64,000 nucleotides of DNA from Pseudovibrio axinellae (GTDB lineage: Bacteria > Pseudomonadota > Alphaproteobacteria > Rhizobiales > Stappiaceae), in the NCBI RefSeq assembly GCF_900110875.1, contig NZ_FOFM01000003.1:124001-188000 (forward strand), written 5' to 3'. Position 1 is the stretch's first letter. Each line of letters starts with the position of its first letter. Positions 34,417 through 43,862 of the stretch are shown here, one piece after another. Under the pieces are notes generated by a model. It did not search any database. It saw only the letters and a program-made list of their open reading frames with translations, and was not told the DNA's origin. The translations under genes and the position numbers were made by a program.

Positions 34417-36036
34417 ATGGTGTACTTCGAAAGCAGGAATGAGATTGATGCGCAAGTTATTGATTTGATAGACCAGAAAGGCCGGGCAACAGTGGCTGGA
34501 AGCAATGTACCTGCCATCGAATTAATTGGCGTAAATAAGAGTTTTGGGCCTGTTCATGCAAACAAAGACATTGATCTTGTTGTAGGAAAAGGGTCCATTC
34601 ACGGGATCATTGGTGAGAACGGTGCGGGTAAGTCCACCTTGATGTCGATCCTCTACGGCTTTTATCATGCTGATAGTGGAACAATTAAGATTGATGGTAA
34701 GGCAACCACTATTCCTGATTCGAAGAGCGCGATTTCGCAGGGCATCGGTATGGTGCACCAGCATTTTATGCTCGTCGATCCATTCACAGTTCTAGAAAAC
34801 GTGGTTCTTGGCGCGGAGGGCGGGGCACTGTTGAAAGACGGTGTAGCGAACGCACGTCGCGAACTTAAGCGTTTAGCTGACGAATATGACATGACAATTG
34901 ACCCTGACGCAGTCGTGGGTGAATTGCCAGTCGGTTTGCAGCAACGGGTAGAGATCTTGAAAGCGCTGTACCGTGGCGCAGACATTCTCATCCTTGATGA
35001 GCCGACAGGGGTTTTAACTCCCTCTGAAGCTGATCATCTCTTCCGTATTCTTCGCGTGTTGCGTGATCAGGGCAAGACAGTGCTTTTGATCACCCATAAA
35101 CTGCGCGAAATCATGGACGTAACAGATACAGTTTCAGTTATGCGCCGTGGTGAAATGGTTGCTTCGCGCAAAACCGCGCAAACCTCCATGGAAGAGCTCG
35201 CAGAGCTTATGGTTGGCCGCAGCGTTCTGCTTGAAGTGAGCAAACCAGACGTTGAAGTGGGCAAGCCTCTCCTTAAGGTTGAAGGCTTGAACGTTAAGGA
35301 TGAACGTGGCGTTCGTCGTGTGAAAGACGTCTCGTTTGAAGTGCGGGCTGGCGAAGTTCTCGGTATTGCCGGGGTGTCTGGTAATGGCCAGTCAGAACTG
35401 ATGGCAGCGCTTGCAGGTATCACGCGTGCTGAAAGCGGCAGCATGGAGCTTGCAGGCCAGAAGCTGGACCTGTCTGAAGTGCATGATGCCGCTCAGATGC
35501 GTGACCGGGGCATGAGCCATGTGCCGGAAGATCGTCACCGTATGGGGCTGGTTAATAAGTTTTCTGAGGCTGAAAACTCCATTCTTGGGTATCATCGCGA
35601 ATCCAAATACTCAAAGGGCATGTTCCTCGATAAAGACGCTATCCGTAAGGAAGCGAAAGAGCGTATCGAGAAGTATGACATTCGCCCACCACTCACAGAA
35701 ATGACAGCAGCGAAATTCTCTGGCGGGAACCAGCAGAAGATCGTTTTGGCTCGTGAGATTGAGTGCAATCCAGACGTTCTGCTGATTGGTCAGCCGACAC
35801 GTGGCGTGGATATTGGTGCGATTGAGTATATTCATAACCGGATCATGGACATGCGTGCCCAAGGTAAAGCAGTCCTTCTTGTATCCGTTGAACTTGACGA
35901 AATTCGCTCTCTCTCTGACCGCATCATTGTCATGTTTGATGGCAATGTGGTTGGTGAGCGTGGGCCAGAAGCAACAGAACAGGACCTTGGTCTGCTCATG
36001 GCTGGTGTCAATCAAGAGGCAGCAGAACTCGTATGA
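34417..36036 (+). CDS. ABC transporter ATPase with two nucleotide-binding domains (nucleoside)
   Basis: The 539-residue protein is a tandem ATPase. Domain 1 has Walker A GENGAGKS, a signature-region variant LPVGLQQRVEI and Walker B ILILDEPTGV. Domain 2 has GVSGNGQS, FSGGNQQKIVLARE and LLIGQPTRGVD, where Gly-Gln replaces the usual Asp-Glu of Walker B. This asymmetric pair is typical of BMP-type nucleoside and ribose importers. The ATG at 34417 lacks a good ribosome-binding site; a GTG at 34491 is an alternative and would remove 24 non-conserved residues. Confidence 0.9.
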   Translation: MVYFESRNEIDAQVIDLIDQKGRATVAGSNVPAIELIGVNKSFGPVHANKDIDLVVGKGSIHGIIGENGAGKSTLMSILYGFYHADSGTIKIDGKATTIPDSKSAISQGIGMVHQHFMLVDPFTVLENVVLGAEGGALLKDGVANARRELKRLADEYDMTIDPDAVVGELPVGLQQRVEILKALYRGADILILDEPTGVLTPSEADHLFRILRVLRDQGKTVLLITHKLREIMDVTDTVSVMRRGEMVASRKTAQTSMEELAELMVGRSVLLEVSKPDVEVGKPLLKVEGLNVKDERGVRRVKDVSFEVRAGEVLGIAGVSGNGQSELMAALAGITRAESGSMELAGQKLDLSEVHDAAQMRDRGMSHVPEDRHRMGLVNKFSEAENSILGYHRESKYSKGMFLDKDAIRKEAKERIEKYDIRPPLTEMTAAKFSGGNQQKIVLAREIECNPDVLLIGQPTRGVDIGAIEYIHNRIMDMRAQGKAVLLVSVELDEIRSLSDRIIVMFDGNVVGERGPEATEQDLGLLMAGVNQEAAELV

Positions 36037-36091
36037 CCAAATTGTTTGAACATGTGCATTGCTTTGGCTTAAAATTTAGGGGGACTCAGGG

Positions 36092-37195
36092 ATGAGTAAG
36101 GGGCAACTTCCTCGTTGGGTTGACTATGGTCTATTACCGGCCCTCAACCTGATCGCAGCATTTATCGTTTCTGGCTTAGTTGTTGTTGTTATTGGCGAAG
36201 ACCCATTTGAAGCTGTTAAGTGGCTTGTTTGGGGCGCGCTGGGGTACGGAGAGGGCGTTGGTTACACCCTCTACTACGCAACCAACTTTATCTTTACCGG
36301 ACTTGCTGTCGCCGTGGCGTTTCACGCTGGCCTTTTCAACATTGGTGGTGAAGGGCAGGCCTATGTGGGCGGTCTGGGTATCGCTATTGCTTGTTTAGCG
36401 CTTGATAGGTTTGTACCGTGGTGGGTCACACTCCCATTTGCCATTGCTGGCGGCGCATTGTTTGGCGCAGCCTGGGCGTTTATCCCGGCATACCTGCAGG
36501 CAAAACGCGGATCACACATTGTTATCACGACAATCATGTTCAACTTCATCGCGTCAGCGCTGATGGTGTACTTGCTGTCTAATGTTTTGATCCCACAGGG
36601 AACCATGTCCCCGTCCACCCGCAACTTTGAGGCAGGCGGACAGCTGCCTCTGTTGCGAAATGTCTTCACAACACTCGATTTCGGTCAGTCCCCTGTGAAC
36701 CTGGCATTCTTCATTGCTCTGGTTGTTTGTGTGGTGGTTTGGTTGCTGATCTGGCACACCAAACTCGGCTATGAGATCCGTAGCTTCGGCGCGAACCCAG
36801 ATGCAGCAGCATATGCAGGCATTTCTCCAGTTCGGATCACTGTTGTCACCATGCTGATTTCCGGCGCTCTTGCTGGCCTGATGGGTATGAACGTTGTGAT
36901 GGGTGAGCAAACCCGATTACTGCTCGACTTCGCAGGCGGTGCTGGCTTCGTGGGTATCGCTGTTGCTTTGATGGGCCGCGGGCATCCGGTGGGAATCATC
37001 CTCGCCTCTTTGCTGTTCGGTTTGTTGTATCAAGGCGGTGCTGAGCTTGCCTTTGAAATTCCAACCATCTCCCGCGACATGATCGTGGTTATTCAGGCCC
37101 TCGTGATTTTGTTTGCAGGTGCCCTGGAGCATATGTTCCGCCCAGCAGTTGTTGCGTTCTTTGATCGCTTCTCATCTGAAACAGCAGAAGCATAA
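36092..37195 (+). CDS. nucleoside ABC transporter permease 1
   Basis: The 367-residue inner-membrane protein has about nine hydrophobic helices and the family motifs FHAGLFNIGGEGQAYVGG and SFGANPDAAAYAGI of BPD_transp_2-type permeases (the RbsC/NupB group). It forms the channel with the second permease. A GGGGGACTCAGGG region precedes the ATG. It is 55 bp downstream of the ATPase gene. Confidence 0.9.
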   Translation: MSKGQLPRWVDYGLLPALNLIAAFIVSGLVVVVIGEDPFEAVKWLVWGALGYGEGVGYTLYYATNFIFTGLAVAVAFHAGLFNIGGEGQAYVGGLGIAIACLALDRFVPWWVTLPFAIAGGALFGAAWAFIPAYLQAKRGSHIVITTIMFNFIASALMVYLLSNVLIPQGTMSPSTRNFEAGGQLPLLRNVFTTLDFGQSPVNLAFFIALVVCVVVWLLIWHTKLGYEIRSFGANPDAAAYAGISPVRITVVTMLISGALAGLMGMNVVMGEQTRLLLDFAGGAGFVGIAVALMGRGHPVGIILASLLFGLLYQGGAELAFEIPTISRDMIVVIQALVILFAGALEHMFRPAVVAFFDRFSSETAEA

Positions 37196-37205
37196 GGAGA
37201 AGGAC

Positions 37206-38174
37206 ATGTTAGACACAATTATTCTTGTTCTCGACAGTACATTCCGCCTGTCAACTCCGCTCCTGTTTGCCTGCCTTGCAGGGTTGTTTTCAGAACGTTC
37301 AGGTATCGTAGATATCGGTCTGGAAGGTAAAATCCTTGGCGCAGCTTTTGCTGCTGCTGCTGCCGCCTACGTGTTCCAAAGCCCGTGGATTGGCTTGCTG
37401 GCTGGCATAGGGGTTTCGGTTCTTCTGGCATTGGTGCATGGTTTCGCGTCTATCACCCAGCGCGGCAACCAGGTGGTTTCCGGTGTTGCAATCAACTTCC
37501 TTGCTGCCGGTTTGACCGTTCTGCTCGGGCAGGCTTGGTTCTCACAAGGTGGCCGAACTCCAGCGCTGCCAAAGACGAGCCGCTTTGGTAACATTGAGCT
37601 TCCATTTGCAGAAGCTTTGAAAGACGTCCCTGTTCTGGGGCCAATCTATTATGACCTCATCTCTGGTCACAATATCTTGGTATATGCGTCTTTTGCTGCC
37701 GTACCGTTGGTATGGTGGATTGTATTCCGCACACGTTTTGGTCTTCGTCTTCGTGCAGTCGGCGAAAACCCATCCGCAGCAGATACTGCTGGTCTGTCAG
37801 TAACACTGCTACGTTACCGGGCGACGATCATTTGTGGTATTCTTTGCGGGTTTTCTGGCGCGTACCTGTCCATTGCGCAGGGTGCTGGTTTTATTAAGGA
37901 TATGAGTGCTGGTAAGGGCTTTATTGCTCTGGCAGCTTTGATCTTTGCAAAGTGGAAGCCAGTGAATGCAATGTTCACATGTCTTCTCTTTGGTTTTCTA
38001 GATGCATTGGCAATCCGCCTTCAGGGTCAGGAAATTCCTGGTATTGGTGAAGTGCCAGTTCAGGTCTTCCAGGCTCTGCCATATGTGCTGACAGTGGTTC
38101 TTCTTGCCGGCTTTATTGGTCGCGCAATCCCACCGAGGGCATCAGGCATCCCATATGTTAAAGAGCGTACATAA
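37206..38174 (+). CDS. nucleoside ABC transporter permease 2
   Basis: The 322-residue permease has the motif SERSGIVDIGLEGKILGAAF near residue 25 and RAVGENPSAADTAGL in the cytoplasmic loop. The AAGGAGAAGG site supports ATG 37206; longer frames start inside the first permease gene. The motif with GLEG replaces GGEG of permease 1, the usual difference between the two subunits in BMP-type systems. Downstream, cdd follows after 11 bp. Confidence 0.9.
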   Translation: MLDTIILVLDSTFRLSTPLLFACLAGLFSERSGIVDIGLEGKILGAAFAAAAAAYVFQSPWIGLLAGIGVSVLLALVHGFASITQRGNQVVSGVAINFLAAGLTVLLGQAWFSQGGRTPALPKTSRFGNIELPFAEALKDVPVLGPIYYDLISGHNILVYASFAAVPLVWWIVFRTRFGLRLRAVGENPSAADTAGLSVTLLRYRATIICGILCGFSGAYLSIAQGAGFIKDMSAGKGFIALAALIFAKWKPVNAMFTCLLFGFLDALAIRLQGQEIPGIGEVPVQVFQALPYVLTVVLLAGFIGRAIPPRASGIPYVKERT

Positions 38175-38185
38175 GGACAATAATA

Positions 38186-38590
38186 ATGAGCGCATTTGAC
38201 AAACTTTTCCAAGAAGCAAAGGCGGCCCGAGAGACCGCCTATGCACCATACTCCAACTTCCAGGTGGGCGCAGCTTTGCTCACCTCCGATGGCAAAGTTG
38301 TCTCCGGGTGTAACGTCGAAAATGGCGCTTTCCCAGAAGGCACTTGTGCTGAGGGTGGGGCAATCGCGGCGATGGTTCGCGCTGGCTCTACGAAAATCGA
38401 TGAGGTTGTTGTTTTGGCAGATGCGGCACTGTGCACACCATGCGGTGGGTGTCGTCAAAAACTTTCTGAGTTTGCAAGCAACAGGCAGATCAAAATCCAT
38501 GTGGCCAACCTTGAAGGTCTGCGCAGAACCTTCACCATGGAAGAGTTGCTGCCTGCGGGTTTTGAACTAAACGAACAGATTGAGGATTGA
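38186..38590 (+). CDS. cdd: cytidine deaminase
   Basis: The 134-residue protein is a homotetrameric-type cytidine deaminase. It has YAPYSNFQVGAAL, the zinc and catalytic loop GCNVENGAFPEGTCAEGGAI (Cys plus Glu), and the second zinc motif PCGGCRQ. It converts cytidine and deoxycytidine to uridine and deoxyuridine, supplying deoA and the uracil route. It overlaps or nearly touches its neighbours (11 and 2 bp), so it is in the same operon. Confidence 0.95.
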   Translation: MSAFDKLFQEAKAARETAYAPYSNFQVGAALLTSDGKVVSGCNVENGAFPEGTCAEGGAIAAMVRAGSTKIDEVVVLADAALCTPCGGCRQKLSEFASNRQIKIHVANLEGLRRTFTMEELLPAGFELNEQIED

Positions 38591-38592
38591 TT

Positions 38593-39399
38593 ATGAGCGG
38601 ATTTGGTAAGGAATCAGCGGATATTGTACGCGCTGCTCGCCCGGGTGATTACAAAGTAGGTATGATCCTCGGCTCTGGTCTGGGCTCTCTGGCGACAGAA
38701 GTCGAAGATGCTGTCCGTGTTCCATATAGTCACCTCACTGGGTTCCCAGTTTCATCTGTAACAGCACACGCAAGTGAACTTGTTGCAGGCACGCTGGAAG
38801 GTGTTCCGGTTATTATTCTATCTGGTCGCGCGCACTATTATGAGAGCGGCAACCCTTCCATCATGCGTACCCCGCTTGAGACCCTTAAAGAGCTTGGCTG
38901 CGAAACGATTGTAGCCACGAATGCAGCCGGTTCTTTGCGTGTGCATATCAAACCGGGCTCTCCAATGCTCATCAATGACCACATCAACTGGTCAGGACTG
39001 AACCCGCTTATTGGCGAAGAAGACGAGAGTCGTTTCCTCGATCTTTCCTCCGCCTATGATGCTGACCTCAGAGAGCAGCTCAAAAATGCAGCGACTGAGG
39101 TTGGCGAAGACCTCGAAGAGGGCGTTTACATGTGGTTCTCCGGTCCGTCTTTCGAGACACCGGCAGAAATTCGCATGTCTCAGGTGCTTGGTGCTGATGC
39201 CGTTGGCATGTCAACTGTGCCAGAAGTGATACTCGCCCGTTTTCTGGGTATGCGTGTTGCAGCAATCTCCACCATCACCAATATGGGAGCTGGCCTTCAG
39301 GCGCATGGCCTCTCTCACGATGAAACCAAGGAAATGGCCCCGCTCGGAGCGGCCAAGATCAAAAAGATTTTGCGTGCCTTCCTCAAAAATATGGCTTGA
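38593..39399 (+). CDS. purine nucleoside phosphorylase (trimeric type)
   Basis: The 268-residue enzyme has the PNP-I features GSGLGSLATEV, the TGFPVSSVTAHA segment, RAHYYES, ATNAAGSL, and the base-binding FETPAEIRMSQVLGADAVGMSTVPEVI. It splits inosine, guanosine and their deoxy forms with phosphate to base plus (deoxy)ribose-1-phosphate. The start at 38593 follows GAGG and lies 2 bp after cdd. Product use by deoB and deoC follows directly in the operon. Confidence 0.93.
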   Translation: MSGFGKESADIVRAARPGDYKVGMILGSGLGSLATEVEDAVRVPYSHLTGFPVSSVTAHASELVAGTLEGVPVIILSGRAHYYESGNPSIMRTPLETLKELGCETIVATNAAGSLRVHIKPGSPMLINDHINWSGLNPLIGEEDESRFLDLSSAYDADLREQLKNAATEVGEDLEEGVYMWFSGPSFETPAEIRMSQVLGADAVGMSTVPEVILARFLGMRVAAISTITNMGAGLQAHGLSHDETKEMAPLGAAKIKKILRAFLKNMA

Positions 39400-39413
39400 A
39401 GGAAACTGGCATA

Positions 39414-40193
39414 ATGACCGAAGCATCGATAAAAGAAACAGCAAAGCGTGCACTAGGGCTCATCGATCTGACGAACCTGAATGATGACTGCACCCAAGAA
39501 GATGTGACAGCGTTGATTGAACGCTCGTCAACACCTTACGGTCACACAGCAGCCATTTGCATTTGGCCTCGCTTTATTAAGCATGCGGCTGAACTGCTGA
39601 AGAACTCTCCTGTTCGTATTGCAACAGTGGTGAATTTTCCGGCAGGTGGTGAAGATACAGCTGCAGTTATCGCAGAAACCAAGCAAGCTCTCGAAGACGG
39701 AGCGGACGAGATTGATCTTGTGATGCCATACCGCGCATTCGCAGCAGGTCGTCGTGGTTTCGCAGAAGACCAGATCAAACAGGTACGCGCAGTAATTTCT
39801 GCTCCTGCTCAGTTGAAGGTTATTCTTGAAACTGGCGAGTTGGAAGATCCTCGCTTGATCCATATGGCTTCAGAGGTTGCAATCGCGCAGGGTGCGGACT
39901 TCATCAAAACCTCTACCGGTAAGGTGAAAGTCAATGCAACGCTGGAAGCTGCTGAGATCATGCTGAGCGTTCTGAGCGAAACCTCTAAAGAAGATCATCG
40001 CACTGTCGGCTTTAAGCCAGCAGGTGGTGTGCGTTCATTGGATGACGCAGCTGCTTACCTCAAGCTTGCTGACGAGCTGATGGGTGAAAACTGGGTATCT
40101 TCCTCTACCTTCCGTTTCGGTGCGAGTGGCTTGCTCGACGCTGTACTGGCTGGAATTGAAGACCGCGAAAACAACACAAAAGAGACCTACTGA
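39414..40193 (+). CDS. deoC: deoxyribose-phosphate aldolase
   Basis: The 259-residue enzyme cleaves deoxyribose-5-phosphate to acetaldehyde and glyceraldehyde-3-phosphate. It has the TIM-barrel motifs [19 protein letters not shown] and the Schiff-base lysine motif FIKTSTGKV; the end shows [11 protein letters not shown]. The start at 39414 is chosen because an AAGGA site lies 11 bases upstream and the family starts here. It nearly overlaps deoA (stop TGA at 40191, deoA ATG at 40195). Confidence 0.95.
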   Translation: MTEASIKETAKRALGLIDLTNLNDDCTQEDVTALIERSSTPYGHTAAICIWPRFIKHAAELLKNSPVRIATVVNFPAGGEDTAAVIAETKQALEDGADEIDLVMPYRAFAAGRRGFAEDQIKQVRAVISAPAQLKVILETGELEDPRLIHMASEVAIAQGADFIKTSTGKVKVNATLEAAEIMLSVLSETSKEDHRTVGFKPAGGVRSLDDAAAYLKLADELMGENWVSSSTFRFGASGLLDAVLAGIEDRENNTKETY

Positions 40194-40194
40194 T

Positions 40195-41511
40195 ATGCTT
40201 CCTCAAGAAATCGTTCGTAAGAAACGTGAAGGTGAAGTCCTGACAGCTGAAGAAATTCAGTTCTTTGTAAAAGGCATCACTGACAATAGTGTAACTGAAG
40301 GGCAGGTTGCTGCTCTGGCAATGGCTGTGTTCTTTAAAGGTCTCAGCGTTGATGAGCGTGTTGCTCTTACACTTGGCATGCGCGATAGCGGTGATGTTCT
40401 CGACTGGTCTGGTATCGATGCCCCAATCGTCGACAAGCACTCAACGGGTGGTGTTGGCGACAACGTTTCCCTGATGCTTGCCCCAGCTCTTGCAGCCAAT
40501 GGTGCAGCAGTTCCAATGATCTCCGGTCGCGGCCTTGGTCACACCGGTGGCACTTTGGACAAGCTGGAAACCATCCCTGGTTACACTGCAAAGCCATCCA
40601 ACGAGCTGTTCAACAAAGTTGTAAAAGAAGTTGGTTGTGCAATCATCGGTCAAACTGGTGATCTTGCTCCAGCTGACAAGCGCTTTTACGGTATTCGTGA
40701 TGTGACGGCGACTGTTGAGAGTATTGATCTCATCACTGCATCCATCCTGTCCAAGAAGCTGGCAGCTGGCCTTGAAACTCTGGTACTCGACGTTAAGTGG
40801 GGCACCGGTGCATTCATGGCGAACTACGAAGATGCAAAAGCTCTTGCAGAAAGCCTTGTTCTTGTTGCAAACGGTGCTGGTCTTAAAACCACTGCATTGC
40901 TGACAGACATGAACGAGTCCCTTGCATCAGCAGCTGGTAACGCGATTGAAGTTCAAAACGCAGTGGACTTCCTGAAGGGTACTCACATCGACAACCGCCT
41001 TTGGGACGTAACAGTTGCAATCGGTGCCGAAGGTCTCGCCACTTCAGGTCTTGCAGACTCCGTTGATGACGGTAAGAAGAAGATGGAAGACGCTTTCACC
41101 TCCGGTAAAGCTGCTGAAATCTTTGGCAAGATGGTTGGCGAACTTGGCGGCCCTAACGACTTTATGGAAAAGCCAGAAGCTTACCTTGCAAAAGCTCCGA
41201 TCCAGCGCCCTGTATATGCTGAAGAAGCATCTCTGGTGGCTGGTGTTGACGCACGTGCAGTTGGCTTGGCTGTGGTTGAACTTGGTGGTGGCCGTCGTGC
41301 GGCAGCCGACGAAATTGATCCAGCTGTTGGTCTGACTGATATCGCGGGTGTTGGTACATCCGTTGATAGCGAAACACCAATTGCCATCATTCATGCTCAT
41401 ACGGAAGACCAGGTAGAGCGCGCAGAAAAAGTTCTGCGTGATGCTTACACCTTCGGTTCTGCTGGCGACGTAAAAGAGTTTGCCACTGTCCGTGACCGTG
41501 TTGCGCCATAA
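40195..41511 (+). CDS. deoA: thymidine phosphorylase
   Basis: The 438-residue enzyme has the pyrimidine nucleoside phosphorylase signature: [34 protein letters not shown] and [11 protein letters not shown]. It splits thymidine and deoxyuridine to the base and deoxyribose-1-phosphate. It begins one base after the deoC stop region, so the two are translated together. The uracil and thymine products may feed the upp and URC4 route further on. Confidence 0.96.
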   Translation: MLPQEIVRKKREGEVLTAEEIQFFVKGITDNSVTEGQVAALAMAVFFKGLSVDERVALTLGMRDSGDVLDWSGIDAPIVDKHSTGGVGDNVSLMLAPALAANGAAVPMISGRGLGHTGGTLDKLETIPGYTAKPSNELFNKVVKEVGCAIIGQTGDLAPADKRFYGIRDVTATVESIDLITASILSKKLAAGLETLVLDVKWGTGAFMANYEDAKALAESLVLVANGAGLKTTALLTDMNESLASAAGNAIEVQNAVDFLKGTHIDNRLWDVTVAIGAEGLATSGLADSVDDGKKKMEDAFTSGKAAEIFGKMVGELGGPNDFMEKPEAYLAKAPIQRPVYAEEASLVAGVDARAVGLAVVELGGGRRAAADEIDPAVGLTDIAGVGTSVDSETPIAIIHAHTEDQVERAEKVLRDAYTFGSAGDVKEFATVRDRVAP

Positions 41512-41537
41512 TTTTGTGCATCAATAACTAACTGGCA

Positions 41538-41594
41538 GGACAGTATCTCTCCCTCCGGCTGACGGAGAATAAGAACAAGAAATGAGAGCTGTCC
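41538..41594 (+). promoter_or_regulatory. stem-loop between deoA and deoB
   Basis: GGACAG and CTGTCC with inner CTCT/AGAG and CTCCG/CGGAG arms can fold into one long interrupted hairpin in the 104-bp gap. It may act as an RNA stability element; no T-run follows. Confidence 0.4.
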
Positions 41595-41615
41595 TCCAAA
41601 ACTAAGGAAACGCGA

Positions 41616-42836
41616 ATGCCACGCGCAATTTTGTGTGTACTCGACAGCTTTGGTATCGGCGCTGCTGATGATGCTGAAAAGTTCGGCGATGTCGGATCCG
41701 ACACGCTCGGTCATATCGCCGATGCCTGTGCTGAAGGTAAAGCTGACAAAGAAGGACTGCGTAAGGGTCCGTTGTCTTTGCCAAATATGGACCGTCTCGG
41801 TTTGGGAGCTGCTGCACGTGCCTCCACTGGTAAGCCTGTTAAAGGCTTGGATTTCAGTGGGACTCCAGAAGCAAACTGGGGCTACGCACAGGAAGTTTCT
41901 AACGGCAAAGATACCCCATCTGGCCATTGGGAAATTGCGGGCGTACCGGTCACTTTTGATTGGGGCTACTTCCCAGATACCAACCCAAGTTTCCCTGCTG
42001 AGTTGATTGAAAAGATCATCGAAGTTGGTGAGCTTCCTGGCGTTTTATGCCTGACCCATGGGTCTGGTACAGTTGTCATCGAAGAGTTTGGCGACGAGCA
42101 TGTCAAATCTGGCAAGCCAATTGTCTACACGTCCGCTGACAGCGTTCTCCAGATTGCAGCACATGAAGAAAGCTTCGGTCTTGAGCGCCTTCTCGATCTC
42201 TGTGTGAAATGCCGCACACTTGTTGATGAGTACAACATTGGCCGCGTGATCGCACGCCCATTTGTTGGCTCTGTTCAAGACGGTTTTGAGCGCACTGCTA
42301 ACCGTCGTGACTACTCAGTTCTTCCTCCAGCTCCAACTGTTTTGGATCGTTTGGAAGGCGCTGGTCGTCAGGTGATCGGTGTTGGTAAGATCTCTGACAT
42401 TTACGCTGCTCAGGGTGTAACGAAGGTCATGAAGGGTGCAGGCAACGACCAGTTGTTCGACCGCACGCTGGAAGCAATGGATATGGCGAAGGACGGAGAC
42501 CTCGTGTTCTCTAACTTCGTTGATTTCGATATGCTGTTCGGTCACCGCCGCGACGTTCCAGGTTATGCCGCTGCGCTTGAGCACTTTGACAAGCGCTTGC
42601 CAGAAATGATCGAAAAGATGAATGATGGCGACCTGCTTATTCTCACGGCCGACCATGGTTGTGACCCAACCTGGAAAGGCACAGATCACACCCGTGAACA
42701 CGTGCCTGTAATTGCTCTCGTAAAAGGGCAGTCGGGCAAAGATCTCGGCAGACGGTCAACTTTTGCTGATATGGGCGAGACAATTGCCGCGTTCCTTTCA
42801 GTGCCTACAGGTGAAAACGGAAAGAGTTTTCTGTAG
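41616..42836 (+). CDS. deoB: phosphopentomutase
   Basis: The 406-residue enzyme converts ribose- and deoxyribose-1-phosphate to the 5-phosphates. It has the alkaline-phosphatase-superfamily metal site ([14 protein letters not shown]), [11 protein letters not shown] with the phosphorylated Thr/Ser region, [14 protein letters not shown] and TADHGCDPT near the end. The AAGGAAACG region upstream supports the start. It finishes the deo pathway in this operon. Confidence 0.96.
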   Translation: MPRAILCVLDSFGIGAADDAEKFGDVGSDTLGHIADACAEGKADKEGLRKGPLSLPNMDRLGLGAAARASTGKPVKGLDFSGTPEANWGYAQEVSNGKDTPSGHWEIAGVPVTFDWGYFPDTNPSFPAELIEKIIEVGELPGVLCLTHGSGTVVIEEFGDEHVKSGKPIVYTSADSVLQIAAHEESFGLERLLDLCVKCRTLVDEYNIGRVIARPFVGSVQDGFERTANRRDYSVLPPAPTVLDRLEGAGRQVIGVGKISDIYAAQGVTKVMKGAGNDQLFDRTLEAMDMAKDGDLVFSNFVDFDMLFGHRRDVPGYAAALEHFDKRLPEMIEKMNDGDLLILTADHGCDPTWKGTDHTREHVPVIALVKGQSGKDLGRRSTFADMGETIAAFLSVPTGENGKSFL

Positions 42837-42858
42837 ATCTGACAGGCGATTATGAAAT

Positions 42859-42889
42859 TAAACCGGGCAAGCTTTGTTTGTCCGGTTTA
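42859..42889 (+). terminator. hairpin after deoB
   Basis: TAAACCGGGCAA and TTGTCCGGTTTA form a 12-bp stem (one G-T pair) around 7 bases. No T-run follows, so it may be a partial terminator or mRNA protection element. Confidence 0.55.
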
Positions 42890-42983
42890 GTGTAGCGCGA
42901 TATATCTGTGTTTTGCGAATGACTTGCAAACTACAAGGATGCAGGGTGTGGCATCCGTCGTGATACAAAAAGGGGAAACCAAA

Positions 42984-43859
42984 ATGCAGGCACGAAAGTT
43001 TACTGCGCAACAAGACGGCAGCTTGACTTCAGAGATGAAACAAGCGTTTGAAGAGGACGGTTTCCTTATACTGGAAGGGTTCGCAACCCCAGACGAATGC
43101 GATGAGCTACAGGCTCAGATGCATGACCTAATTGACGAGTTTGATCCTTCTTCTGTTGCCTCTGTTTTTGAGACCAACGCTCAAGCACATGCAAGAGATG
43201 CTTACTTCCGCGAAAGCGGCGACAAGATTCGCTTCTTCTTTGAAGCCGAAGCCTTTGATGAAAAGGGCAATCTCAAAAAAGAAAAGCATCAGGCACTCAA
43301 TAAGGTCGGTCACGCGCTACATGATCTTGACCCTGTGTTTAAGAAATTCTCTCGCTCAGAAAAAATGGAACGATTAGCAAAAGACCTGGGATTTGTAGAT
43401 CCGCTTCTGGCGCAGTCTATGTATATCTTCAAACCACCACATATTGGTGGTGAAGTGAACAACCATCAGGATTCGACATTTCTCCACACTGCGCCGTTGT
43501 CCTGCACAGGCTTCTGGTTCGCATTGGAAGACGCTGATGAGACCAATGGCGGTCTTTATGGCGTTCCTGGTGGCCACAAAGGTCAATTGCGCAAACGTTT
43601 CCATTATAATGGCGAAGCACTGGTCATGGAAACACTAGACGAAACCCCGCTCGAAAAATCTGCAGATGATGCAGCACCCCTTGTCGCTCCGAAAGGAACC
43701 CTCGTCATCCTTCATGGATTGGTGCCGCACAAATCTGCTCCAAACCGCTCTGATAAATCCCGTCATGCCTATGCAGTGCATATGGTAGATGGAACCGCAA
43801 AGTGGTCGGATGATAACTGGATTGTTCGAGCTAAAGATAAGCCAATGCACGGATTTTAA
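42984..43859 (+). CDS. PhyH-family 2-oxoglutarate/Fe(II) dioxygenase
   Basis: The 291-residue protein has the double-stranded beta-helix oxygenase site: His161 and Asp163 in H-Q-D-S-T, distal His249 in VPHKSAPN and a 2-oxoglutarate-binding Arg near 255-260. It resembles the phytanoyl-CoA dioxygenase and PHYHD1 subgroup. The ATG 42984 with AGGGGAAA is preferred to an ORF start 60 bases upstream. It ends 3 bp before add. An oxygenase located here could act on a nucleoside or base (fungal thymidine 2'-hydroxylase and thymine-7-hydroxylase use the same chemistry), but the substrate is unknown. Confidence 0.85.
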   Translation: MQARKFTAQQDGSLTSEMKQAFEEDGFLILEGFATPDECDELQAQMHDLIDEFDPSSVASVFETNAQAHARDAYFRESGDKIRFFFEAEAFDEKGNLKKEKHQALNKVGHALHDLDPVFKKFSRSEKMERLAKDLGFVDPLLAQSMYIFKPPHIGGEVNNHQDSTFLHTAPLSCTGFWFALEDADETNGGLYGVPGGHKGQLRKRFHYNGEALVMETLDETPLEKSADDAAPLVAPKGTLVILHGLVPHKSAPNRSDKSRHAYAVHMVDGTAKWSDDNWIVRAKDKPMHGF

Positions 43860-43862
43860 GAC

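Noticed and set aside
41538-41594. deoA-deoB gap hairpin as a terminator
   Set aside because: No T-run and the operon clearly continues; noted only as a possible RNA stability element.
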